Assembly (NCBI RefSeq): GCF_014805685.1
Contig: NC_060887.1
Span: forward strand, 13,616,463 to 13,680,462
DNA length: 64,000 bases
DNA from: Silurus meridionalis
Taxonomy: Eukaryota > Chordata > Actinopteri > Siluriformes > Siluridae
Direction: 5' to 3'
A model generated the notes under the pieces. It was not told the DNA's origin, did no database searches, and saw only the letters and a list, made by a program, of their open reading frames with translations. A program made the translations under genes and the position numbers. Shown here piece after piece: positions 35,607-46,625 of this stretch (position 1 is its first letter; each line of letters begins with the position of its first letter).

Positions 35607-38600
35607 TCTTCCGTTTTTATACCTTTTTTATAAAAAATTTTTGCATTAATACTGAAGACATCCAAACTATGAAGGAATATGTATGGAATTATGTGGCAAA
35701 CAAAAACATGATAAATAGCCCAAAATCTGTTTTATGTTTTTGATTTTCTGAGGAAGCAACATTTTCTTTGCACACATTGGCATTCTCTCAGTCAGCCTTA
35801 TAAGGTAGTCACCTGGAATAGTTTTTAATTTGCAGGTGTGCCTGGTCAAGAGTTTCATTTGTTCATTTGTGACATTTCCTGCCTATACATATACAATTTA
35901 TGGCAAGAAACACTCAGTTAAGCAAAGAGAAAAGACAATCCATCATTACTTTAAAGAATAAAGGTCATTAAATCCAAAGAATCTCATGAACTTTTAATGA
36001 AACCCCAAGTGCAGTCTAGAAAAACCTTGAAATGCTATGACGAAACAGGCTCTCGTGGGGCTGTCCCAGGAACGGAAGACCAAGAGCTACCTCTGCTGCA
36101 GCGAAGTTTGTTAGAAATATCAACCTCAGAAACTGCCAATTCAAATGAATGCTTATCGATGTTCAAGTAGCAGATATATTTCAACATACACTGTTGAGAA
36201 AAGACTGTGATGTTGCATCAGATAACCTGGGCTCCACAGTCACCCAATCTAAATCTAGTTGAGATGTTTGGGTTAGCTGAACTGGAAAGCAAAGAAAAAG
36301 CAGCCAACAAGCACTCGAGACCTCTGGGAGCTACTTAAGATAATTTGAAAACCAGGTGACTACCTCAGGAAGCTGACTGGGAGAATGCCAGCAGTGTGAA
36401 AATTTGTCATCAAAGCAAACAGAGCTACTTTGATTAATTAAAATATATTCTGAGTTATCTAACGTGTTGTTGTTGTTGTTTTTAACTAATGTCCATATGT
36501 GTTCTTTTATAGTTTTTATGTCTTTAGTATTAATGTACAATGTTAAAAAATAAATAAATTAAAAAAAACACTGCAGGAGAAGGAGTGTCCAAACCTTATA
36601 TACAGTGAGGAAAATAAGTATTTGAACACCCTGCTATTTTGCAAGTTCTCCCATAGGAAATCATGGAGGGGTCTGAAATTGTCATCGTAGGTGCATGTCC
36701 ACTGTGAGAGACATAATCTAAAAAAAAAATCCAGAAATCACAATGTATGATTTTTTAACTATTTATTTGTATGATACAGCTGCAAATAAGTATTTGAACA
36801 CATGAGAAAGTCAATGTTAATATTTGGTACAGTAGCCTTTGTTTGCAATTACAGAGGTCAAACGTTTCCTGTAGTTTTGCACACACTGCAGGAGGGATTT
36901 TGGCCCACTCCTCCACACAGATCTTCTCTAGATCAGTCAGGTTTCTGGCCTGTCACTGAGAAACACGGAGTTTGAGCTCCCTTTAAAGATTCTCTATTGG
37001 GTTTAGGTCTGGCAGGGTGTTCAAATACTTATTTTCCTCACTGTATATGATTATGGTGGCATTCAAGGTGACCTCGTAAGACATTTGTTAAAAAAACTAA
37101 GAAAATATATTGAGGTATAGATAGATAGATAGCACTCTGGTGACGGAATCACCTATATGACCTCATACCTCATGCAGAGGGCAGCAGTTGATGTATATTT
37201 AAATACCCTGCAGGTGGCAGGCAAGGTTTTTGAAAACACCACAGGAACCAACAATATGGCAGAGGTTCAAACTAATCCAGCAGAGGGCAGCATAGTATCC
37301 TTAACTCCTCCATCCCCACCTACACAGTCCTCGTTTCTCACTCTATCGTTCACTCTCTAGCATCATTTCCCAAAGTGTAGCAGGAATTACTTACAAATAC
37401 ACAATCATATGGATGTGTACATATGCAGACACAACGCACACAGTGCTGACATTTCTATCTGACCTCATTCATATGGCGCACACACACACACACACACACA
37501 CAGTTCACACATTTCATCATCTGATTCTTCTCCTTTGACATGTTTATAAAACTGAACTTTGTTGGTCTCAGATAAAGTCTGCAGAAATTATCACACACAT
37601 ACACACATTGCATCCTTACGTTGACAGATGGGGTGTGGGTAACGCCACGTCTGGTCCTTGTGACAAACATTTTCACTGTTTCCAACCAGCACAGATCTGC
37701 AAAAAGGAAGGAATGGATGACTGAGAGTATGCAAAATGGCTTTCTGTTTCTTTGAATCTTTTGCTCTGTGTCTCTCACCCAGGAGCGCACTGGTACTGTA
37801 TGGTGGAGCCTACAGCAACACTTCCATCAACTAACAGCAACTCATGATCAGGCAAAGGGCAAGATGGTTTAGATTCAGGCTCTGTTTCAGCATTAGCAAC
37901 TGATGAGAAAAAAAGGGAAAAAAAATAATAAATGTTGGCTATGGACAGCGTGTCTGGCGCCAGTGGATAAACATAGCACATCTTTCAAAGATAAAAAAGA
38001 CTTCATATAAAAGCTCTTCTTTTTAGGCATTTGGATATGATTAATTCCTGTTAACGAATTTCGGTGTTCAAATTGTGTGATAGCTCTTGGGTTATCCTCC
38101 TAGACCCCTTTACTTTATGGGGTGTCCCTTAATGCTTATGGGAGCCATGACCATCTCTGGCTATGACTGTGTTCCATTATTTCACTATGTCCTTTCACCA
38201 TTCCCTCCTATGGGAATCCCTGCCATTCTCAAGAGCTCTTCTAATACTTTATTAGTTCAAATAAAAAACTCTGGATATCCCTTTCGGAACTGAGTCACCA
38301 TCACTATAGATGCTAAAAGCAAAAGTAATCTAAGGCAATTTTCTTTTTGAAAAGATAAAAACTTTTCTAATTATTTAGAAAATATTACTTTTGCAATGTT
38401 AAAACGCAATGGGTTTTTTTCTTCCAATTTGATAATTATAAATTATTTTGCTTAAAACATTATGGATTTTTTCCTAACTTTTGTATCAGACCATTGGTGT
38501 ATTACTCATCACATACTGTATATTTAGAGCCATAATATTTTTTTTTAATTGTAGCCAGAAGCCAATGTCTAAACCCAAGCACTTGATATGACAGCTTCTG

Positions 38601-41600
38601 TAAGTGTATCGTTATTAAGCAGACTTTCATGCTTGCAGCACAGTGAGAGTTCAGTCTGACTGAAAAATCTGTTCATGGCTCCATGGCACTTATGCTCCAG
38701 CACCATTATTGTTTCATACTTCTGAGTCATTAGAAGTCTGCATAAGAAAAAAAAAAAGCATGGCAGATCATCAATGAGATTGACTTGTACTTTACTCTGC
38801 AGTTAAACTGCAGGTCTACTCTCCTAGCTACCAAGAACAATTATTGAATAATATGTTTATGATAAATAATATGAATAATTAGACTAGAGCTTAAAGGGTT
38901 AACAAATCAAACTGGCTAATGTTGGAATGAAAAGCTACCTTTATTTTCCTCTTTAATAATTTATTATTGTTGGTGGAAATGAAATTAGAAATAATTTAAT
39001 CTTATTGATCTATCTATCCTTAAATGCTTTGTAATTTTACCAGCATATTCCATAATACTGTGATAATACATATGCATACATTATACACAAAACAACCCTG
39101 AGTTATAAAAAATCGTATTAAAGTATACATTGACAAGTTACGGAGCAGAAGTGACCCTTGATCGCGGAGTGTGAGGCATCTAACTTCGATGCTTAAGCGA
39201 TGCTGAGTGTAACGCCAGAGGACACAAAGGAGTACAGGAGGACTGGTGTTGATGGATGGGAAGATGGATGAATGAGTGGGTGGGTGGGTAGGTGGATGGG
39301 AGGACAGATGAATAGTGTACAGCTTCACAGCGATCCATCTGGAATGATCTGTTCACACATTCACTTGACTCATATCTGGCAATCTCTAACATGCGTGGGT
39401 GATTTACTGTTGGAGAGAGAGGAAATCTAACACATTTACAATGTTGGCATGCGTGTGGATTCTCTGCTCTGTCATGTCACTGAGCTGCAGGTGCTGTCGT
39501 AGGAATGCTCTCTAAACGCCCACATCTCCTCTCTGCCTGCCGCTTTAGTCCTGGAAATATCTCTCAGTGTACAGTGTGTGTGTGGGCTCCTCGGCAGGCA
39601 GGTCAAGCTCATGCAGCTCTCACTAGACTCTTGTACTTTAATGCCAGAGAGCTTTGCACAAATCATAGTGCACCTGTCTTTGTATGTGAGCGAGAGAGAC
39701 AGAAGGAAAAGAAGATAAAAAAAAAGATTTGGGGTTTATTTGGGCTTGTTATACTCGATTTCTAAACGGAAATATTAGCATTGTGTGGACATCTTGTGCA
39801 GCAGTGTTGCTGTGTCCAAAAGTAAAAAAAAAAATCACAAAAACACATTAACAATCAGGAAGTTAGAAAGAAATGATACGCCAGACTGGTCCTGCAGTTA
39901 AGGCAGTTTTCATTCTGCTGAATCTCTATGGATCCCTTTGGCCCTTTTGGTCCCATCTAAACAGGACCTTTGGTATCACCCATACCATCTTTACAGCACC
40001 TCTGCTACTAATATATGCATACTCTTCCTCAGTAACTACATGACTTTGCCTTCATATTGACACTGAACTAAGAAAATCAAGATTTTGTTTCGATCAAGAT
40101 ATTTTAAAATCCAAATGTTGTTTTTTTGTACTCAACTTACTTGCAACAACTGTTTCATAACTGTCCAAAAGGTTTTTGTATGCGATAGCTTCAAGATTTC
40201 TCATGATGGATCCTACAGGGCTCAGCCTATACCTTTGCACAAAATGACCTCAATTAAGATCCAAATAGTTTTGCAATGAGCCCTGAACTCAACCACATAG
40301 AAGATTTTCAAATTGAGTTGGAACACAGCAAGGCCTCCAGTCCTCCTCACCTAATATCAGTGCTGGACTTAACAAATGTTGGCTAAATGAGCACAAACCT
40401 CCACAGCCATGCCCCAAAATCCAGTGGAAAGAGTGGAGGCTATTATAACAGCAAAGGGGGTCTATACCTCAAAGATTGATATTCTGTCAGGTGTCTGAAT
40501 ACATTTGGCCATGTAATGTATGTCTTAAGGACCCGTGCTGGATTTGTTAACATAGCTAGAAAATGAACAAGCTGTTACATGACGTACATAATGAAATTTC
40601 TGCTTTAGACCATAACACATTCTGTCAATTTATTTTGCTGTTATGGGCTGAGACAGTGTTTGTGTACACAAGGACATAAAGGGGTTTAAAGGCACATCTA
40701 ATGCCCCATACAGAAATAGCCAAGCCTAGACAAGTATAACATTTTTTAAAAAATAGAGAGAGAATAGACACACAAATGAAAGCAAGTTACATTCAGGTTA
40801 CTAGTAAAATGAATTAGCAATGAAACATTTTGTAGAAACTGTTTTGGCCTGATTAAAATGACAACCTACAATTTTAAATCTTTGCTTACGACAGATGATG
40901 AAAAAGATAATGGTATGTGAAAAGATGCATGTCACAGCTGGGTCGCCTCTAAACATGCTTACCTTTCCTTCATTTGGTTAACCCCAGAGACAAAACCTGA
41001 CATGTAATAAATTGCACAAGTTATCCAATAACAACCACAAATATTTTATACCACCTAAAAGCTGCTTCAGGTATGTGTGGGGTTGTTGTTTTTTCCAATA
41101 TCATAGATATTTGACAAGAAAAATGATCTGAAGTCCGGGAAAATGCCTCATGTACAACTGTATATCAATGACTTATAAATGCAGTTTTATCATTCAGATC
41201 GTTCAGTCATGTCGCAGCGAGACAATGCAAAATATAAATTCAAACTCAGATCAAGATCTTCAGGTAATGTTCAAGAAATAGTATGATCTCTGTTACTGGT
41301 TGATGGTACTAGAATGGGCTGGTTTGAGTATTTTAGAACTCTAATGGGATTTTCACACATAACAGTCACTAGAGTTTAGATTGAATGATGCAAATAACCG
41401 AAGAAACACTGTGTGACAGTTATGTGGCTGGAAACTGCTTGTTTATGTGTAAAGTCAAGTGTATAGGTGTCCCTATTAAAGTGGATAGTTTCAGTTTCAC
41501 ACTTTACATCATGCAACTTATGTCAATTACAGTATGCTGCTTTTTGCTCAAAGAATTTGATCACGAGAAATGTTTAGCTGGTTGTTGAAATCAGTACAGT

Positions 41601-42563
41601 ACAGTACAGTACAGTGCAGTACATTTAATAATAGTATTGTTGCAGTGTATGAATTTCGTCACACAGTTTTAATGAACACCATCCATCACAAACAAGTTAT
41701 CTACACCCTTTTTGCTAGTTTCTAAGCACCACTGAATTATCTAATGTGTCGCCAAGGCATTTTTTTCATGTTTTTGCCCACCTGTACACTCAGGGTCTTC
41801 ATCACTCCATTGTCGGTCACCTTGGCACCGGCGGAAAACAGCATCCATGCCATTGGCCATGGTGTACCCAGGGTGACAGCGTACTTCCACGAGAGCAGAG
41901 AAAGATGGAAATGGAGAGAGGAGAGCCACATCGAAGTGTTGACCACCAGGAAGAGGCCATGGGCATGTCCGACCTGTTGAAACGGTGTTAGAGTTACCAT
42001 GCGTTTTACAGCTACACTTTATAAGACATTTATAGCTTAATTATAAATCCTACAAACACATATTTCCAATCATGAATGCTTTAATATGACTGAGATGCTG
42101 TATGTATGTTGTACAAATGTTTTATTAACAATAAAATGTAAAGTACATTTTTATGTTGATCTGTGACCTCCTGTATAACACTTATCAAATATACAAATGT
42201 AAGTAGTGTGTAGGTGTTATTGACGTGGTATAAGAGTCTGACCTGGAGCTACACAGCTGAGTCCGCACGGCCCATCGCATAAACACTGTCGCTTGCTGCC
42301 ACAATCACTGTCCTGCTGGCATTTTTTTGGGCATGTTTGTCTCCTCTCAGTACCCAAAATCCTATCTGGGCACTGTTTAATCACCTCTTCTATAGCATCA
42401 TATATGGAGCACAAATATAAAGGATTTGTTAGTATAGTATATTATAGCATTTTTTTTATACACTGTGGAACAGGACAAATATATGAAATACTTAAGTACT
42501 TTGAATAAATATGTCACTTATGTAATGTACTGCATTTAGACCTGAACTACAGGTAAAAGCTGC

Positions 42564-42620
<57 letters not shown>

Positions 42621-43469
42621 ATGTCTCTCCCTCTCTCTCTCTCTCTTTCTCTTTTTTTTGGTTCAAATCATTGATCATAATTTTGTAAATATATTGTTTT
42701 TATTTTGCTTAAAATGATTATATAGTAATATGTGAAAAATCTTATCATGCATATGAACACATTGAATGATGCTACTCTCCAATCAGACCAGCATAATCAT
42801 CATCATATTAAGCTCCTTATTTTCATATATCTCAAACATAATCAATGAGCCTGACTAAACATTAATGAAGTGCTGGTATTAGGTGGGTTGCAGATAGCAG
42901 GGAGGGAAGGAATTAGGCAATTGGGTTCTGTTGGTCAAATTGCAATTTAGTTTAATTACAGACTTAATTCAATGTATTTTATTTCAGTGATTTATTATCG
43001 AAAAGTAATGAGAACTGAAATGTTAAACTTATAAACTAATTATATATACCTGCACCTACACCATGAAATTATTAATATTGCATATGGCAGCAGGAAACAG
43101 AAAAGGAGAACATGTAGAAGAAAACGTGTTTCCCTTAATTCCTAAAACAACACATTTTCTCACAGACACTGGAATCACATTGAAATGCAAAAAGTAGTTA
43201 ACATGCACACACATTGCACAATATAGTGGCTCAACCCAATCTAATAAATTGTGTCATTAACATTTATTAAATTATTTACAAAAGAAAATGTCCTTAATGA
43301 TAAACCTACTCCATATGAAGGAAAAAAGCTTTCCCTGTCTCTGTCTCTGTCTCTATCCTTGTCTTTCCCATTCTCTCTCACATGCACACAGTGTCTACTC
43401 ACCTGATTGCAGGGCCAGGCTGCTGAGCGCCCACACACAGAGCAGAAGGAGCATTTGAGATGTCTCCAT
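34049..43469 (-). CDS. Secreted WAP-sushi protein with APOH (beta-2-glycoprotein I)-type domain V, 8 exons, 366 aa
   Basis: Coding exons in transcript order: 43403-43469, 42243-42389, 41782-41973, 37779-37899, 37620-37696, 35300-35479, 34712-34909, 34049-34167. All junctions agree in phase and the total is 1101 nt. Layout: signal peptide (1-22, core [15 protein letters not shown]); WAP-like eight-Cys domain (about 28-68); sushi 1 (about 74-134, CPWPLP to PEC); sushi 2 split by an intron (about 149-200); sushi 3 (about 205-261, CPPPQEV to VPFC); then a six-Cys domain V like that of APOH (about 264-347) with the [20 protein letters not shown] core. It is likely a plasma or extracellular lipid/complement-surface protein by family. 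Human APOH has four sushi domains plus domain V in 345 aa; here the first sushi is replaced by a WAP domain. The function is not known. I leave the symbol empty because orthology to APOH is uncertain. Confidence 0.85.
34240..34645 (+). mobile_element. Family A transposon copy in the last intron of the APOH-like gene
   Basis: The left edge TATACACTATATGGACAATA then GTATTGAGACACC, internal ACTGCACCCCAGGCCTCCTC and CTCCAAAATCTAATGAAA, right end GTCAGGTTTTCACAAACTTA and TATAGTGTATTTATA. It is among the best preserved family A copies here, about 405 bp. Confidence 0.7.
35514..35605. repeat. Compound (CT)n(TA)n(CA)n microsatellite
   Basis: CT run, then TA run, then CA run without gaps, starting 35 bp from the sushi 3 exon acceptor at 35479. 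Length changes here could affect that splice site. Confidence 0.9.
35650..36600 (+). pseudogene. Degenerate Tc1/mariner transposon
   Basis: Transposase remnants are readable on the plus strand: [20 protein letters not shown] near 36030-36090 corresponds to the helix-turn-helix to linker part of Tc1 transposase. Later parts include GTGACTACCTCAGGAAGCTG and a terminal GGAGTGTCCAAACCTTATA. Frame breaks throughout; inactive. Confidence 0.7.
36603..37043. mobile_element. Non-autonomous Tc1/mariner element with perfect 32-bp terminal inverted repeats
   Basis: Begins CAGTGAGGAAAATAAGTATT (36603-36634 for the full arm) and ends with its exact reverse complement (37012-37043). TA on both sides is the mariner-type target duplication. 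The 441-bp body has no intact transposase but contains a fragment typical of Tc1 elements. Perfect arms suggest fairly recent mobility in trans. It lies directly against the degenerate Tc1 copy to its left. Confidence 0.88.
37478..37502. repeat. (CA)n microsatellite
   Basis: Short CA run about 120 bp 3' of the second half of sushi domain 2. Confidence 0.9.
37900..41781 (-). other. Long intron of the APOH-like gene
   Basis: A 3.9-kb intron between sushi 1 and sushi 2. It includes a diverged family A copy (about 40205-40520) and a (GTACA)n run at 41594-41625. I looked for a further sushi exon (Cys-rich, phase 1) and did not see one. Confidence 0.6.
40205..40522 (+). mobile_element. Truncated family A transposon copy
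   Basis: Recognisable pieces: CCCTGAACTCAACCACATAG, GCCATGCCCCAAAATCCAGTG and GTCAGGTGTCTGAATACATT followed by TGGCCATGTAATGTATG. The left arm is lost or too diverged to see. Confidence 0.55.
42243..42389 (-). CDS. WAP-like domain exon of the APOH-like gene
   Basis: This exon encodes residues 23-71 and is a complete phase-1 module. It holds eight cysteines in four-disulfide-core order: C, TCPKKC, DSDC, then [12 protein letters not shown]. The DSDC, five-residue gap and CG pattern are WAP hallmarks. One departure is that the fifth and sixth cysteines are separated by a residue (CLC) rather than adjacent (CC). WAP modules commonly act as protease inhibitors or antimicrobial domains; which role applies here cannot be read from sequence. 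Symmetrical phase-1 ends make exon shuffling an easy origin. Confidence 0.8.
42566..42655. repeat. (CT)n microsatellite
   Basis: Long pyrimidine CT tract with few interruptions in intron 1 of the APOH-like gene. Confidence 0.9.
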
Positions 43470-43527
43470 CGTTCCCTGCTGTTCACATGAGATCTTATGA
43501 CAGGACTAATCGAGAAGAGTGGGCTAT

Positions 43528-43532
43528 AAAGA

Positions 43533-43579
<47 letters not shown>

Positions 43580-43692
43580 CTGGTTTGTGTTTCAAACACT
43601 TGCTAAAATTTCTTTGTAAAAGGACCTTTCACCCAATTCTCTTAATTCCTGCTGAGCACAGTCACCCACACATTGACACAATGACACACAAT

Positions 43693-43755
<63 letters not shown>

Positions 43756-43758
43756 CTA
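43528..43758. repeat. Two (CA)n microsatellites upstream of the APOH-like gene
   Basis: CA runs at 43531-43577 and 43691-43753, separated by about 110 bp of mixed sequence. They start about 60 bp upstream of the ATG on the minus strand, so they lie in or next to the promoter. Confidence 0.9.
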
Positions 43759-43759
43759 C

Positions 43760-45870
43760 AGACACTCTCCTCATCAAACATATACACACCACTCTATTCT
43801 CCCTCTGTCTCCTTTTTCTCTCTTCCACATGCCACACAATTGCAAAGTGTGATAATTGTCTCACACTCTTGATACAAACCAATTAATGCATAACACCCAA
43901 CTGCTGACCTTGTGTTGTCTCTAAGTTTCCAAGGATCTCTTGAATGCACTTGCAATTATCTTCTTTGGATGAAGGTTTCCATAAATATGTGTAAATGTGT
44001 AAATGCATATACCTCATCAAAAAATAGCCTTATACAGTAAATCTCCCAGGTGTATTAGTTACACAGGAGGTCATCACACACAGTGAAGGAAGAAAGGAAA
44101 TCAATAGTGTTAACTGTTAACAATGATTTTTCCTTTCTTTATTTTAATCACTCTTTTGATAAATGTCACACCCTCTGAGACAAACCGGCTCGTTTAACAA
44201 CTCACATGCTTGCAAATATTTGCATTTGTCTCAGGGAATGTCTTTTGTTCAAGTCTGTTCTTTGGATATGATCACAGCATCTTCTTTATCAATTAAATAA
44301 AAATATCAATATAGTCAGCTTTGTTTTCTGTCTATATCAGTAAATGGGTGACAGATCATCATGCGTTCTCCCTGGAATTATTGGCACTTAATGAAAATGC
44401 CTGAGAAAAGGTCATCTAAAGGACACCAATGTTGTTTATGAACTTCACCCAAATACAAGAAATCGAAAACAAGACAAAACAGGATTTTTCCTATAAGGTT
44501 GCAGGGTTCTGTGTGGGATACTCGAGTTCTTCCACTTGAAACCTGGCAAACGATGTCTTTCATGGAGCCCACTTGGTAAACAAATGCATTGTCATGCTGG
44601 ACCATACATGAGCATTTTAGTTCCAGTGAAGGTAAATTGCATGGCTACGGTGTACCATGACATAATACACAATTACATGCTTTTAACTGTTTGTGAAAAA
44701 CTGGTCTTCACTGGTCTCTGGATGAGAAGGTCAGGAGTTCATATCCCATATCACATCATGAGGAGGTTGACCAACCCCAAAACTAGCTAGCTTGTCTCAG
44801 CCCGAGAAAGGGTTTGTTCACCACTTCCTGACCAGTGAATACGAGCGGCACCACTGGCTTACAGCCTCTGAGCAGCACGGCATCTCTGGTGAGTAGGTTG
44901 TATTTTATTTACATTTTAATGTTTTTGTTATATTATTAGACAAATATTGATTCTGAACTGCTCCAGATGATGTAGGTGCAGAGTTGCGGTTGTAGTGAAG
45001 AGGTTTGGAGTCTTTACTGGGTTTCTTGCTTTAGTAAAAATGGTATTCACCCTCCATATGCAAAATTATTATTATTCAGTCGGGCAAGTCCCCCGCTGTA
45101 AATGTAAAATTTTCACTTGAGTAAAAGTAATTGCTAAGTATTTGCCCTTAAATGTACTTAAGTACTATGATTTATAACGGCAATAATGTTCCTATTATCA
45201 TTTTTGTCAGAAGACTCTTTGCTTAATCAACTCAGTTTATGTGAAAATGTCTAATGTTACTCTTAGCACATCAATCTATTCCAGTTCAAAACCTTATTTA
45301 CAACTACTATAAAAATTGCAAAAAATTGGCCACGGGTGTTGTGGCAAGTTGCAGTCAGGAGTTTCTTCCATCATATATTCTCTTAAAATGTTCTGCTTGC
45401 TGTTGAAACTGACGCTTCAGAGTTTGTGCTAAATCGATACCACCAAGCAGCAATCAAAACAAGTTCAAAACAGTGCGTGCTCTACCCCGACTGGTAGTTT
45501 ACTGTGTGCATGACCTGTTTTTATCGACTCATAAATAAAAAGGAATTGATTTCGCAAAGTTAAAGTAAAACATTTGCCTTTGAAATGTAGTGAAGTTAAA
45601 GTAAGACTCACCAAATAGAAATACTTTAGTAAAGTACAGATACTTAAAAAAGCTACATAAGTACAGTAACAGATTACATTCACTTTGTTACCATCCACTA
45701 CTGCAGATAACTATTCTGTACATTTGTGGTGAGCAGAAAAGCATCTCAAAATGTTTGAACCTTGAGGCGATGGGCTACAACAGCATAAGATGCGTTATTC
45801 ATCTGTCAGTCATGAACAGAAACATGGCTACAGTAGACACAGTCTCACAAACTCTATATAGTTCTTCTCC
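43760..45870. other. Intergenic DNA between the APOH-like gene and dbp
   Basis: AT-rich. Around 44395-44800 are diverged words of family A (CTTTCATGGAGCCCACTTGG). No coding exon recognised. Confidence 0.5.
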
Positions 45871-45873
45871 TTT

Positions 45874-46170
45874 TGGCTTCTCCCATTAGGGGTCGCCACA
45901 GCGGATCATCCGTCTCCATACCCCTCTGTCCTCTACATCCGCTTCTTTCAACCCAACTACCTGCATGTCGTCCTTCACCACCTCCATTCACCTCCTCCTT
46001 GGTCTTTCTCTTTTCCTCCTTCCTGGTGGCTCCATCCTCAGCATTCTCCTACCGATATACCCCATGTTCCTCCTCTGCACATGTCCAAACCTTCTCAATC
46101 TCGCCTCCCTCACCTTGTCTTCAAAACGTCCTACATTTCCATCCTTGTCAATCCTAATGAAAATCTCAGT
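45874..46170 (-). pseudogene. 3' end of a LINE of the same kind, disabled
   Basis: On the minus strand it reads EDKVREARLRRFGHVQRRN, then MGYIGRRMLRMEPPGRRKRE, the characteristic C-terminal end of fish LINE reverse transcriptase ORFs, and ends with the GGCGACCCCTAATGGGAGAA tail. It is 5'-truncated, as usual for LINE insertions. Confidence 0.8.
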
Positions 46171-46189
46171 ATCTTCAACTTTGACCAAT

Positions 46190-46625
46190 ACTGTATAGTT
46201 GAATACTGGAAATTTTAGCCTGGTCTGATGAATCTGGATTTCTTTATTTCTGCTCGAAAACCATGTAATGGTGTAGGGAATTTTTTTATTGGCACAAAAT
46301 GTGTCGTTATCACCAATCAATCATTCGAAAACCACTCATGTGCACCCCTTTATAACCACAACTTACCACCCAGAATGATAATGCACTCTTTTTTACAAAT
46401 AAAAAGTCATCCCAAACTGGGTTAATGAGCATGACAACGAGTTCTTCGGTGGCCTTTCCAGTCTGCGAATCCAGTAGAACACCTTTGGGACGTGATAGAA
46501 TGGGAGATACATAGCATGAAACTGCCCCTGAAAGATTTGCAGGAATTGTGTGATGGGATCATGTTGACATAGGCCAGAATCTCATAGGAATGTTTCAACG
46601 ATCAAATGATTTTGAGAGCAAAGGG
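46190..46625 (+). pseudogene. Tc1-like transposase 3' remnant
   Basis: Contains WSDESGFL-like coding near 46220 and CCAGTAGAACACCTTTGGGACGTG near 46470 (the P-x-E-x-LWD block of the DDE domain), followed by IMLT-like sequence. Stops interrupt it. It directly abuts the LINE end at its left. Confidence 0.65.
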
